Below, in pieces: positions 8,838 through 17,653 of a stretch of DNA of 64,000 bases. How positions within the stretch are numbered: position 1 is the first letter of the stretch; every line of letters begins with the position of its first letter. Below the pieces are notes generated by a model. It searched no databases and was not told the DNA's origin. It worked only from the letters and a program-made list of their open reading frames with translations. Source of the stretch: Nonomuraea polychroma (GTDB lineage: Bacteria; Actinomycetota; Actinomycetes; Streptosporangiales; Streptosporangiaceae); NCBI RefSeq assembly GCF_004011505.1, contig NZ_SAUN01000001.1:7343501-7407500 (forward strand). Reading direction: 5' to 3'. The position numbers and the translations under genes were made by a program.

Positions 8838-9698
8838 TCACGATTGTTGCAGACGGCGGATCATGGCCTGCTTGGCCAGCGCGAACTCCTCGTCCGTCAG
8901 CACGCCCGAGCGGTGCAACTCGCCCAGCTCGGCCAGGCGGCGCAGGACCGCGTCGTGCACGTCGTCGGCACCCGGCGGAGGGGCAGGCGGGAGCTCGGGC
9001 ACATGACGCGGCAGCCGGGCCAGCACGGCCGCGGCCACCAGGGCGGTCGCGCCGCCATAGCGCTGGACGCCCCACGACACGCAGCGCTTGTCCTTCTGCG
9101 GCGGCTTGGCCGGGCCCTCCCCCTTGATCCGGAAGCGCAGCGTGCCGTAGCCCATGCCGGCCTGCGGCTTCCACTCCACGCCGGAGATGTCCGACAGCGG
9201 GTATTCCTGCGGCCCCGCCTTCTCCTTCTTGTCGTCAGCGAATCCGGTCCACTCCAGGCGCACGCTCTCGCCGTCGAAGAACACCGTGCCGTCGCCGGCC
9301 GTGGCGGTGATGGGCACGTCGGGGCCGGGTAACAAGTAGTCCTCACAGGGACCGGTCGGCGTCTGATAGACCGTCAGCGTGTCGCGGACCTCGTCGGCGA
9401 AGTATTCGGCGGCGCCCACGCGGTTCTTGGGGACGGCCAGCCGGTACGGGTCCGCGGGCGCCCCCAGTGCGCCCGCCACCACGTCGGACAGCGGATCGGC
9501 CCCCTTGCGCAGCCGCAACCGCAGGTGACCGCCCTTGCGGGCCGGCTCGAACGCCACCCCCGCGATCGCGTCGCGCGGAACCAGCACCTCGCCCAGCGTC
9601 CTGCGCAGATCGTGCACGTTCTTGTCGCTGCCAGGCACGATGCGGAGGATCTCGCCGTTGAACGTCCACGAGCCGTCGGGGACGGCGATCTCGGCCAT
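8838..9698 (-). CDS. DUF4429/SHOCT domain protein
   Basis: The 286-residue soluble protein carries two DUF4429-like modules, each beginning with a pattern such as DGSWTFNGE or DGTVFFDGESVRLEW. It ends in a SHOCT motif of about 30 residues (LRRLAELGELHRSGVLTDEE, then AKQAMI), which is usually found at protein termini and thought to mediate oligomerisation. No catalytic residues are evident. The function is unknown. It is divergent from the HD-domain gene at 9728, with 29 bases between start codons. Confidence 0.8.
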   Translation of the reverse strand: MAEIAVPDGSWTFNGEILRIVPGSDKNVHDLRRTLGEVLVPRDAIAGVAFEPARKGGHLRLRLRKGADPLSDVVAGALGAPADPYRLAVPKNRVGAAEYFADEVRDTLTVYQTPTGPCEDYLLPGPDVPITATAGDGTVFFDGESVRLEWTGFADDKKEKAGPQEYPLSDISGVEWKPQAGMGYGTLRFRIKGEGPAKPPQKDKRCVSWGVQRYGGATALVAAAVLARLPRHVPELPPAPPPGADDVHDAVLRRLAELGELHRSGVLTDEEFALAKQAMIRRLQQS

Positions 9699-9727
9699 AT
9701 TCTCACCCTAAGACAGAGAGGAGCGTG

Positions 9728-10309
9728 ATGGAGATCTTCACGAGCTGGCCGTCCTGGAGGCACGCGGAGGTCCCGCTCACCCGGGCGCTCCCGGCGACCA
9801 CCGTGGACGCGTTGCGGGAGGCGTTCGCGTTCGCCGGGCGGTGGCACGGGGCGCAGCAGCGGCCGACCGGTCGGCCGTACATGGAGCATTTGCTCGAGGC
9901 GCTGGAGGTGGCGGTGGCCGGCGCCGGGATCGACGACCGCGACGTTCTGGTAGCGATCGTGCTGCACGACGTGCTGGAAGACACAACGTGCACCGAGCAG
10001 GAGATCGCACGGCGGTTCGGCGACCGGGTCGGAGAGCTTGTGCGCTGGGTGACCAAGCCGCGCGGCGCGGCCAAGGGCGACTATCTGGGCTCGCTCGTCA
10101 AGGCGCCCCCGCAGGCCGTGCTCGTGAAGCTGGCCGACCGGGTCAGCAACGTGCAGGAGCTGCAGCGGATGTCGTGGCGCTTCCAGCGGCGCTACTACAT
10201 GGAGACCGTCGCCTCCATCATGCCGCTGGCCGGGGCCCACCCGTGGTTCGCGCAGTGGTACGCGGAGTGGCGCCGGCACTGGCGCCGCGTGGAGCGCTGG
10301 CCCGCCTGA
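9728..10309 (+). CDS. HD-domain (p)ppGpp hydrolase-like protein
   Basis: The 193-residue protein contains the metal-binding HD signature of the SpoT/MESH1 hydrolase group: a first histidine near GRPYMEHLLEAL, then VLHDVLEDT (HDxxED) and a distal Asp in KLADRVSNV. There is no synthetase or TGS domain, so it would be a small alarmone or nucleotide hydrolase. ATG 9728 is preferred over GTG 9725, because GAGAGGAGCG lies just upstream. The stop codon is 9 bases before the inserted IS5 element, which therefore separates it from the regulator gene it once converged with. Confidence 0.85.
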   Translation: MEIFTSWPSWRHAEVPLTRALPATTVDALREAFAFAGRWHGAQQRPTGRPYMEHLLEALEVAVAGAGIDDRDVLVAIVLHDVLEDTTCTEQEIARRFGDRVGELVRWVTKPRGAAKGDYLGSLVKAPPQAVLVKLADRVSNVQELQRMSWRFQRRYYMETVASIMPLAGAHPWFAQWYAEWRRHWRRVERWPA

Positions 10310-10318
10310 GAGCTCTAG

Positions 10319-11332
10319 GACGTGTCTCAAAGGATGATGAGCCAGTCGTTGATGGCAGCGATGTGAATGGCCGCTTCGTAGCGGACGGCGAGCTTGTCGA
10401 ACCGGGTAGCAATGCCGCGGTGCCGTTTGAGCCGGTTGATGCCGCACTCGACAGCTGATCGGGCGCGGTAGTCGACGGGGTCGAAGGCTGGAGGACGGCC
10501 ACCGCGGGTGCCTCGCCGCTGCCGGGCGGCGATCCGGTCGGCAGGCTCGGGAATCGTGCATCGGATCTTGCGAGAGCGTAGGTGTTGCCGGATCGCGCGT
10601 GAGGAGTAGGCCTTGTCGGCGCGGACGGTCTCGGGCCGGGTGCGCGGGCGGCCTGGCCCGATCCGGGGCACCCGGATCGCGGCCATGACCGCGGGGAACT
10701 GCGGCGCATCACCGCGCTGCCCGGCGGTGAGCACCACGGCCAGCATCCTCTGGCCCTGCTCGCATGCCAGGTGCAGCTTGGTCGACAGCCCGCCTCGGGA
10801 GCGTCCGAGGGCGTGATCGGCAGGCTCGGCTCGCACCCCGCCGGGTGGCTCGGCCTGGAGGTCACCATGCCGGGCGGCGCCGGCGGCGTGCTGATGGGCA
10901 CGGCAGATGGTGGAGTCCACGCCGACCTGCCAGCCGATCAGGCCCTGGGCATCGGCCAGAGCTTGCAGCCGGGTGAGGATCTGCTGCCAGATGCCGGCCC
11001 GTTGCCAGCGGCGGAACAGACTGTAGACGGCCCGCCAGGAGCCGTAGCACTCCGGCACGTCCCGCCACGGTGCGCCGACCCTTACCCGCCAGCGGATCCC
11101 ATCGATCAGCTGACGTTTGCTCCATCGCGACGGTCGACCTGGTCGTTTGGGGGCGGGCAGGAGCGGCTCCAGCCGCGCCCACTGTGCATCGGTGAGGTCG
11201 AACCGTCGTGTCACCGCTAAGGTGGCCACGAGGTCTCCGGTGTCAGGTTCTTCTTGGTCGATGAACCCTTATCGGAGGCCTCTTCGCTTGTCCGGCTCCG
11301 ACACGCCGTTGATCAACACTTCGAAACAGGCC
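10319..11332 (-). mobile_element. complete IS5-family insertion sequence
   Basis: The element is 1014 bp. CTAG occurs directly outside both ends (10315-10318 and 11333-11336) and reads as a 4-bp target duplication of the YTAR kind used by IS5 relatives. The ends form imperfect inverted repeats: GACGTGTCTCAAAG at the left against GGCCTGTTTCGAAG read inward from the right, with 10 of 14 matching. One transposase gene fills the element. The right-hand CTAG supplies the stop codon of the adjacent GntR/FCD gene, so the insertion leaves both neighbours intact. The matched duplication and intact transposase suggest recent transposition. Confidence 0.9.
10327..11229 (-). CDS. IS5-family DDE transposase
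   Basis: The 300-residue transposase begins with the IS5-family helix-turn-helix region (LTDAQWARLEPLLP, then WRVRVGAPWRDVPE). It has the three acidic residues of the DDE catalytic core: Asp in GVDSTICRAHQH, Asp in RADKAYSS, and Glu in SAVECGINRLKRHR. The last also contains the Y/R-rich C1-type signature followed by FDKLAVRYEAAI. It is one uninterrupted reading frame starting at GTG, unlike IS427-group elements that need a frameshift. It should cut and paste the flanking inverted repeats. Confidence 0.95.
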   Translation of the reverse strand: MATLAVTRRFDLTDAQWARLEPLLPAPKRPGRPSRWSKRQLIDGIRWRVRVGAPWRDVPECYGSWRAVYSLFRRWQRAGIWQQILTRLQALADAQGLIGWQVGVDSTICRAHQHAAGAARHGDLQAEPPGGVRAEPADHALGRSRGGLSTKLHLACEQGQRMLAVVLTAGQRGDAPQFPAVMAAIRVPRIGPGRPRTRPETVRADKAYSSRAIRQHLRSRKIRCTIPEPADRIAARQRRGTRGGRPPAFDPVDYRARSAVECGINRLKRHRGIATRFDKLAVRYEAAIHIAAINDWLIIL

Positions 11333-12043
11333 CTAGCCCCTGAGCCGGGCCAGCCGGTTGCGTACGCCGTCGAAGTGGGCGGTCACGGCGGCGGCCGCGG
11401 CCGGCCCGTCGCCCGCCAGCACGGCCGTGTAGATGTCGCGATGCCGCTTGGCCACGTCCCCCGGCGGTTCGTCGGGCGTGCCGAGGTGGTCGCGCAGCTG
11501 GTAGTAGACGTCCCAGAACGCCCCCAGGAGCTGGCTCACGAGCGGGTTGCCGAGCGGCCGGTAGAGCAGGTCATGGAAGAGGCGGTCGGTCTCCGGCGAG
11601 ACCAGCCCCTGCTCGGCCTCGGCGTCCATCCGCGCGATGACGTCGGCCGCCGGCGTGAGATCTGCCTCCGAACCCAGGTCGATGAGGCGCTGGACGAGGC
11701 CCACCTCGAGGATCTCGCGGATCTCGACCAGGTGGGCGAGGTGGTTCTTGCCGTTCTGCAGCGTGATGCGGCTGTGGAAGGCCAGCTCGTCCACGAGCCC
11801 GGCCAGCGACATGCGGCCTACGAACATGCCGAAGCCGTGGCGGATCTCGACGATGCCGACCGCCTGCAGCGCCTTGAGCGCCTCCCTGATCGAGTTGCGG
11901 CTCACCTGGAGTTGCTCCATGAGCTCGGACTCGGTCGGCAACGGATCCCCGGCCACCAGACCGCGCCGGACGATCAAATCCTTGACGCCCTCCTGGGCCT
12001 CGACGGCACGGCTTGGCCGTGCCGGACGCGGAACTGCGGCCAT
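11333..12043 (-). CDS. GntR/FadR-family (FCD) transcriptional regulator
   Basis: The 236-residue repressor has an N-terminal winged helix (PTESELMEQLQVSRNSIREA, residues about 35-60) and a C-terminal all-helical FCD ligand domain with metal-binding histidines (DRLFHDLLY, KRHRDIY, VTAHFDGV). ATG 12043 is chosen because AAAGGA lies 6-7 bases upstream; the frame is open to 12070. The stop codon TAG lies inside the right-hand CTAG duplication of the IS. It is divergent from the peptide-type ABC operon, which it probably controls through the palindrome at 12135. Confidence 0.9.
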   Translation of the reverse strand: MAAVPRPARPSRAVEAQEGVKDLIVRRGLVAGDPLPTESELMEQLQVSRNSIREALKALQAVGIVEIRHGFGMFVGRMSLAGLVDELAFHSRITLQNGKNHLAHLVEIREILEVGLVQRLIDLGSEADLTPAADVIARMDAEAEQGLVSPETDRLFHDLLYRPLGNPLVSQLLGAFWDVYYQLRDHLGTPDEPPGDVAKRHRDIYTAVLAGDGPAAAAAVTAHFDGVRNRLARLRG

Positions 12044-12085
12044 GAAGGATCCTTTCGTCGTAGGTAACAATCCTGAAATGTTCTG

Positions 12086-12149
12086 TTGACCTCAAGCGCG
12101 TGCAGCATTTAGCGTCCACGTTACGCACAAGATAGGACATGGGATGTCC
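12086..12149 (+). promoter_or_regulatory. promoter and operator of the ABC transporter/aldolase operon
   Basis: TTGACC (12086-12091) is a good -35 box; 17 bases later lies TTAGCG as a weaker -10. A perfect inverted repeat, GGACAT-GGG-ATGTCC (12135-12149), overlaps the expected transcript start region and would allow a bound repressor to block the operon. The divergent FCD-type GntR regulator is the obvious candidate to bind it. Confidence 0.55.
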
Positions 12150-12179
12150 CACGTTCTACATCAGATCCAGGAGGCATCC

Positions 12180-13787
12180 GTGAACTCTGAGTTCAGCCGC
12201 CGAGACTTCCTGCGTTACAGCGGGGCGACTGGTGCGGCGGCGTTCATCGCGGCCACCCTCTCCGCCTGTTCCGGAGGCCCGGCCTCGACCGGCTCGGTAG
12301 GCGCCGGATCCAACAAAGACCTGATCACCGCCGTCATCGGGTACGGCAACGACCAGAGCTGGGACCCCACGCAGACGGCGTCGGCGTTCGCGATGGCCGG
12401 GATCAACCACATTTACGAGGGGCTGCTCGACACCGACCCGATCACCCGCGAGCCGTACCCGGCGCTGGCCACCGCGCTGCCGTCCGACCTCAACGCCACC
12501 ACCTGGACGTTCACCCTGCGGGACGGCGCCAAGTGGCACGACGGGCAGCCGGTCACGGCCGACGACGTGGTCTTCACCTTCGAGCGCGTGCTCGACCCCG
12601 AGGCGAACGTGCTGGTCGGCAACTTCTTCAAATCCTGGCTGCAGGAGGTGAAGAAGGTCGACGACAAGAACGTCGAGCTGGTCTTCAAGTTCCCGTTCCC
12701 GGACGCCGCGCCCCGGCTGACGATCGCCAAGATCATGCCGAAGCACGTCTTCAGCCAGGCGGGGGCGTGGGACCAGGCCAAGAGCGGCAAGGCCGTGGGC
12801 TCGGGGCCGTACAAGCAGGTCCAGCACAACCCGAAGTCCAACACCTCCTTCGAGGCGTTCGACGGCTACAACGGCCCGCGCCCGGCCACGGTCAAGAAGA
12901 TGAACTGGCTGACGATCGTGGACGCCGCGGCCCGCGTCGCCAAGATCTCCGGCGGCTCGGCCGAGGCCCAGATCGCCGACAACATCCCGTACGCCAACGT
13001 CGAGCAGCTCAAGCAGCAGGGCCTGACCGTCGAGGGCGGCAAGGGCATGAACCACATGTTCCTGATGTTCAACACGGGCGCCAAGCCGTTCGACGACGTA
13101 CGCGTGCGCCAGGCGCTGCACTACGCGATCGACAAGCAGAAGATGATCGACGTGGCGCTGAAGGGCCACGGCACGGCCTCCAGTTCCTTCCTCAACGAGG
13201 GCCACCCGGACCACAAGCGGGCCTCGGTCGTCTACGACTACGACCCGGAGAAGGCCAAGGCGCTGCTCAAGGAGGCCGGCGTCAGCAACCTGACGATCAA
13301 CCTCATGGCCGTCAACGTGAGCTGGATCGCCGACTGCCTGCCGACCATCGCCTCCTCCTGGGAGGCCATCGGCATCAAGACCACGCTGGAGCCGCAGGAC
13401 ACGGCCGCGTTGTTCACCAAGATGGACCAGTTCCAGGACTACCAGGTGGTCGCCGCGGCCTCGAACCCCAACCAGTTCGGCATGGACGCCGACCTGATCC
13501 TGCACTACAACTACGTGCCCGGCGGCCTGTGGATGAAGTACGCCAAATGGGACGGCAGCGACGACGCCAAGAAGCTCTTCGCGATGATGGACGAGGCCAG
13601 CAAGGAGACGGACAAGGCCAAGAGGACCGAGCTCATCCACAAATATCTGGACTTCGTGGCTGAGCAGGCCATTCTCTACCCGGTCGTGCACAACGAGCTG
13701 ATGACCGCCTGGGACCCGAAGAAGTTGTCCGGCATCCGCGCCCAGCCGTACCCCGGCATCAACCTGCTGCAGGCCAAGAGGACATGA
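12180..13787 (+). CDS. ABC transporter substrate-binding protein (peptide/nickel type, family 5)
   Basis: The 535-residue lipoprotein has a twin-arginine signal (SRRDFLRYSGATGAAAF) and a lipobox LSAC at about residues 30-33, so it is exported by Tat and lipid-anchored outside the membrane. The mature protein is a family 5 (DppA/OppA) binding protein with typical patterns (WTFTLRDGAKWHDG, AIDKQKMI). It starts at GTG 12180 with CAGGAGG six bases upstream. It captures the operon's solute, perhaps a peptide, opine or oligosaccharide. The permease gene overlaps its end by 4 bases. Confidence 0.93.
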   Translation: MNSEFSRRDFLRYSGATGAAAFIAATLSACSGGPASTGSVGAGSNKDLITAVIGYGNDQSWDPTQTASAFAMAGINHIYEGLLDTDPITREPYPALATALPSDLNATTWTFTLRDGAKWHDGQPVTADDVVFTFERVLDPEANVLVGNFFKSWLQEVKKVDDKNVELVFKFPFPDAAPRLTIAKIMPKHVFSQAGAWDQAKSGKAVGSGPYKQVQHNPKSNTSFEAFDGYNGPRPATVKKMNWLTIVDAAARVAKISGGSAEAQIADNIPYANVEQLKQQGLTVEGGKGMNHMFLMFNTGAKPFDDVRVRQALHYAIDKQKMIDVALKGHGTASSSFLNEGHPDHKRASVVYDYDPEKAKALLKEAGVSNLTINLMAVNVSWIADCLPTIASSWEAIGIKTTLEPQDTAALFTKMDQFQDYQVVAAASNPNQFGMDADLILHYNYVPGGLWMKYAKWDGSDDAKKLFAMMDEASKETDKAKRTELIHKYLDFVAEQAILYPVVHNELMTAWDPKKLSGIRAQPYPGINLLQAKRT

Positions 13788-14743
13788 CGCTCGTCGCCCG
13801 GATGCTGCTGCGGCGGCTCCTCATCCTCATCCCCGTCCTGCTCGGGGTGATCGCGTTCGTGTTCATCGTGATGCGTTTCTCCAACAGCAAGCCGGAGTAC
13901 GCCTACTTCCAGGGCGCGAACCCGACCCCCGAGCAGATCCACCAGTTCCAGCTGGAGAACGGCCTGCTCGACCCGCTGCCGCTGCGTTATGTCCGCTTCG
14001 TCGCGGACCTGGCGCAGGGCGACATGGGGACGAGCGTGCTGACCAAGAAGCCGGTGCTGGAGTCCGTGACCACCGCGCTGCCGCTCACGCTGCAGCTGAC
14101 CTTCCTCGGCCTGGCCGCGGCGGTGGTGTTGTCGCTGGTGTTCGGCGTGACCGCCGCGCTGTTCCGCGACCGCTGGCCGGACCAGGTCATCCGCATGGTG
14201 TCGCTGATCGGGGTGGCGGCCCCGGCCTTCTGGCTGGCGCTGCTCATGATCCAGTGGCTGGCGGTCGGCGAGGGACTGTTCCCCACCGGCGGATACATCA
14301 ACCCGGCCGACTCCGTCACCGGTTGGTTGCAGTCGATGACGCTGCCTGCTCTGTCACTGTCGTTGCCGATCGCGGCCCAGCTCACCCGTATCATCCGCAC
14401 CTCCATGGTCGAGGAGCTGGACCGCGACTACGTGCGCACCGCGGTCGGGAGTGGTCTGCCGCCCATCGTGGTCGTCGGCCGGAACGTGCTGCGTAACGCC
14501 CTGATCAATCCGCTCACCGTGCTCGGCCTGCGTATCGGCTACCTGATCGGCGGCACCGTGGTCATCGAGACGATCTACGGCCTGCCCGGGATGGGCCAGC
14601 TCATGATCAACGCGGTGCGTGACGGCGATCCGGCCGTCGTCCAGGGCGTGGTGCTGACCATCGCGGTCGGCTTCATGGTCGTCAACCTGGTCGTCGACGT
14701 CCTCTACCTGCTGGTCAACCCCCGACTCAGGAGCGCCGCATGA
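13784..14743 (+). CDS. ABC transporter permease (DppB-like)
   Basis: The 319-residue integral membrane protein has six expected helices and the binding-protein-dependent permease EAA loop (DYVRTAVGSGLPP, then NALINPLTVLGLRIG). An extracytoplasmic segment follows the first helix, as in DppB/OppB. It pairs with the permease half of the next protein to form the channel. Its start overlaps the binding-protein stop (ATGA) and its stop overlaps the next start, which indicates translational coupling. Confidence 0.93.
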   Translation: MTLVARMLLRRLLILIPVLLGVIAFVFIVMRFSNSKPEYAYFQGANPTPEQIHQFQLENGLLDPLPLRYVRFVADLAQGDMGTSVLTKKPVLESVTTALPLTLQLTFLGLAAAVVLSLVFGVTAALFRDRWPDQVIRMVSLIGVAAPAFWLALLMIQWLAVGEGLFPTGGYINPADSVTGWLQSMTLPALSLSLPIAAQLTRIIRTSMVEELDRDYVRTAVGSGLPPIVVVGRNVLRNALINPLTVLGLRIGYLIGGTVVIETIYGLPGMGQLMINAVRDGDPAVVQGVVLTIAVGFMVVNLVVDVLYLLVNPRLRSAA

Positions 14744-16671
14744 GACGTGGATTGACGGAGCGCCTGGCCCGGCCCGGGATGCGGTTCCACCGGCTGAAGC
14801 CCTTGTCCTGGGTGGCGGTCGGCATCATGGCCGTCGTCGTGCTGGCCGCGCTGCTCGCGCCCTGGATCGCGCCGCACTCGCCGTACTTCCAGGAGGCCGC
14901 CGGCGGCGGCCCCTCCGCCGAGCACTGGATGGGCCTCGACAGCGCCAACCGCGACATCCTGTCCAGACTCCTGTACGGGGCCCGCTGGTCGCTGCTCATC
15001 GGCCTCGGCGCGACCGGGCTCGCCCTGGTGGCCGGGGCGATCATCGGCTCGGTCGCGGCCACCTCGCGCCGCGCGGTCGACGAGACCGTCATGCGCCTGC
15101 TCGACGTGATCATGGCATTCCCCGGCATCGCGCTGGCCGCGGTGCTGGTGGCCGTGTTCGGCGGCAGCATCCCGGTGCTGGTCATGGCCATGGCCTTCCT
15201 CTACATGCCGTCCGTGGCCCGGGTCGTGCGGGCCAACGTCCTCGCCCAGTACGGCGAGGACTACGTGGCCGCCGAGCGCATCATCGGCGCCCGCACCCCG
15301 CACATCCTCATCCGCCACGTCGCGATCAACTGCGCGGCGCCGGTGCTGGTGTTCTGCACGGTGATGGTGGCCGACGCGATCGTGTTCGAGGCGTCGCTGT
15401 CGTTCATCGGCGCCGGCGTACGCCCCCCGAACCCATCCTGGGGCAGCGTCATCGCCGACGGCAAGAACCTGGTCCTGCTCGGCGGCTGGTGGGCCACGGT
15501 CTTCCCCGGCCTGCTGATCCTCATCACCGTGCTGGCGCTGAACATCCTGTCCGAGGGCATCTCCGACGCCTGGGCCGCGCCCGCCGCCACCAAGGCCATC
15601 GTCCGCAAGGATGACGCCTTCGAGCAGGCCCGCCCCGGCTCCGGCGAGATCGTCGAGCTGCCCGGCCTGGCCGAGGCCGCCCGCCGGCTGGCCGAACGCG
15701 CCCGCCCGCTCCCGCAGGGCCCGCCGATCCTCGCCGTGGAGCGGCTGCGCATCGGGTTCGGCGACGGCGTGGACATCGTGGACGGCATCGGCTTCGAAGT
15801 ACGCCCGGGCGAGGTGCTCGGCCTGGTGGGCGAGTCCGGCTGCGGCAAGTCGCTGACCGCGCTCACCATCATGGGCCTGCAGCCCCGCGACGCCCGCGTC
15901 AGCGGCCACGTGCGCTTCGACCAGAAGGAGCTGCTCGCCCTGCCGCGCCGGGCCCGCCGCCGCCTGCTCGGCCACGAGATGGCGATGATCTACCAGGACG
16001 CGCTGTCCTCGCTGAACCCGGCCATGACCATCAAGGCCCAGCTCAAGCAGGTGACCCGGCGCGGCGGCCGGCGCAGCCCCGCCGAGCTGCTGGAGCTCGT
16101 CGGCCTCGACGCCCGCCGTACGCTGCCGTCATACCCGCACGAGTTGTCGGGCGGGCAGCGGCAGCGGGTGCTGATCGCCATGGCGCTGTCGCGCGAGCCG
16201 AAGCTGATCGTCGCCGACGAGCCCACCACCGCGCTCGACGTGACCGTCCAGGCGCAGGTCATCGAGCTGCTGCTGCGGCTGCGCGAGGAGCTGGGGTTCG
16301 CGCTGATCCTCGTCTCGCACGACCTCGCGCTGGTCGCCGACGTCACCGACCGCGTCGTCGTCATGTACGGCGGCCAGATCGTCGAGGCCGGCGCCACCGC
16401 GACCCTGGTCGGCGCGCCCGCCCACCACTACGCCCGCGGCCTGCTCGGCTCGGTCCTGTCGCTGGAGTCGGGGGCCGAGCGGCTCACGCAGATCCGCGGC
16501 GTGGTGCCGTCCCCGGCCGACTTCCCGGCCGGCTGCCGCTTCGCCGACCGGTGCCCGATGGCCACGGACGTGTGCCGTACCGAGACCCCGGTGCTGGAGG
16601 GAGACGCCACGCATGTGGTGGCCTGCCACCATCCGGCCGTGACCCTCGTGAGGAGTGAGCAGCGTGCTTGA
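14740..16671 (+). CDS. fused ABC permease (DppC-like) and ATPase (DppD-like)
   Basis: The 643-residue protein joins two normally separate subunits. Residues about 1-290 are a DppC-type permease (membrane helices, EAA-like loop YGEDYVAAERIIGARTPH). Residues about 325-643 are an ATPase with Walker A GESGCGKS, signature LSGGQRQR, Walker B LIVADEPTTALD and the C-terminal oligopeptide-transporter cysteine motif (CRFADRCPM). The linker is hydrophilic. It drives uptake together with the partner ATPase encoded next. Such fusions occur in actinobacteria. Confidence 0.92.
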   Translation: MRRGLTERLARPGMRFHRLKPLSWVAVGIMAVVVLAALLAPWIAPHSPYFQEAAGGGPSAEHWMGLDSANRDILSRLLYGARWSLLIGLGATGLALVAGAIIGSVAATSRRAVDETVMRLLDVIMAFPGIALAAVLVAVFGGSIPVLVMAMAFLYMPSVARVVRANVLAQYGEDYVAAERIIGARTPHILIRHVAINCAAPVLVFCTVMVADAIVFEASLSFIGAGVRPPNPSWGSVIADGKNLVLLGGWWATVFPGLLILITVLALNILSEGISDAWAAPAATKAIVRKDDAFEQARPGSGEIVELPGLAEAARRLAERARPLPQGPPILAVERLRIGFGDGVDIVDGIGFEVRPGEVLGLVGESGCGKSLTALTIMGLQPRDARVSGHVRFDQKELLALPRRARRRLLGHEMAMIYQDALSSLNPAMTIKAQLKQVTRRGGRRSPAELLELVGLDARRTLPSYPHELSGGQRQRVLIAMALSREPKLIVADEPTTALDVTVQAQVIELLLRLREELGFALILVSHDLALVADVTDRVVVMYGGQIVEAGATATLVGAPAHHYARGLLGSVLSLESGAERLTQIRGVVPSPADFPAGCRFADRCPMATDVCRTETPVLEGDATHVVACHHPAVTLVRSEQRA

Positions 16672-17653
16672 GCTGACGGACGTGCACGTCGTGCACAAGG
16701 CCCGCTCGGGCGGGCTGTTCGCGCGCGACCGCGTCTACGCGCTGACCGCCGCGAACCTCACGGTCAACCCGGGCGAGACCGTCGGCGTCGTCGGCGAGTC
16801 GGGGTGCGGCAAGTCCACGCTGGCCAAGGTCCTGGTGGGGCTGCAGCGGCCGACGGCGGGCACCGTCGTCTTCCGCGGCCAGGATCTGTGGGCTTTGAAG
16901 GAGCCCGAGCGGCGGGCGCTGATCGGCTCCAGCGTCGGCATGGTCTTCCAGGACCCGTCCACGGCGCTCAACCGGCGCCTGCCCGTCAGGCACGTGCTGC
17001 GCGACCCGCTCAACGTCCATGGACGCGGCACCCCGGCCCAGCGGGACGCCCGCGTCCGCGAGCTGCTCGAACTCGTCGGCCTGCCCAGGAGCGCCGCCGA
17101 CGCGCTGCCGGGGCAGCTGTCCGGCGGGCAGCGCCAGCGGGTCGCCGTGGCCAGGGCGCTCGCGCTCGAACCCGACCTGCTGATCGCCGATGAGCCCACC
17201 AGCGCGCTCGACGTGTCGGTCCGGGCGCAGATCCTCAACCTGCTGTTGGATCTGAAGGAACGGCTCGGGCTGGCGCTGGTGTTCGTCTCGCACGACATCC
17301 AGACCGTGCGCAGGATGAGCGACCGTGTGGTGACCATGTATCTGGGCAGGATCGTCGAGCAGGCGCCGGCGCAGGCCGTGCCGCTGGGGGCGCGGCATCC
17401 GTACACGCGGGCGCTGTTCTCCGCGACGCCCGGGCTGATCTCGCCCATCAACCCGATCCCGCTGGTGGGCGCCGTGCCGTCGGCGACGCGGCCGCCGAGC
17501 GGGTGCCCGTTCCGCACGCGGTGCTGGCGGGCGGACGACCTCTGCGCGGCGGAGATGCCCGCCGCGCAGACCGACGACGACCACCTCTTCCACTGCCACC
17601 ATCCGGTGGCTGCGGGAGCCACAGATGTAGAGCTGATCCAGGAGCGCGTATGA
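16655..17653 (+). CDS. ABC transporter ATP-binding protein (DppF-like)
   Basis: The 332-residue ATPase has Walker A GESGCGKS, signature LSGGQRQR and Walker B LLIADEPTSALD, and ends in the oligopeptide_HPY-type region (CPFRTRCWRAD). It starts at GTG 16655 inside the end of the preceding gene, with a GAGGAG box about 8 bases upstream. It would form the heteromeric ATPase with the C-terminal half of the fusion protein. Its stop overlaps the aldolase start by 4 bases. Confidence 0.93.
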   Translation: MSSVLELTDVHVVHKARSGGLFARDRVYALTAANLTVNPGETVGVVGESGCGKSTLAKVLVGLQRPTAGTVVFRGQDLWALKEPERRALIGSSVGMVFQDPSTALNRRLPVRHVLRDPLNVHGRGTPAQRDARVRELLELVGLPRSAADALPGQLSGGQRQRVAVARALALEPDLLIADEPTSALDVSVRAQILNLLLDLKERLGLALVFVSHDIQTVRRMSDRVVTMYLGRIVEQAPAQAVPLGARHPYTRALFSATPGLISPINPIPLVGAVPSATRPPSGCPFRTRCWRADDLCAAEMPAAQTDDDHLFHCHHPVAAGATDVELIQERV

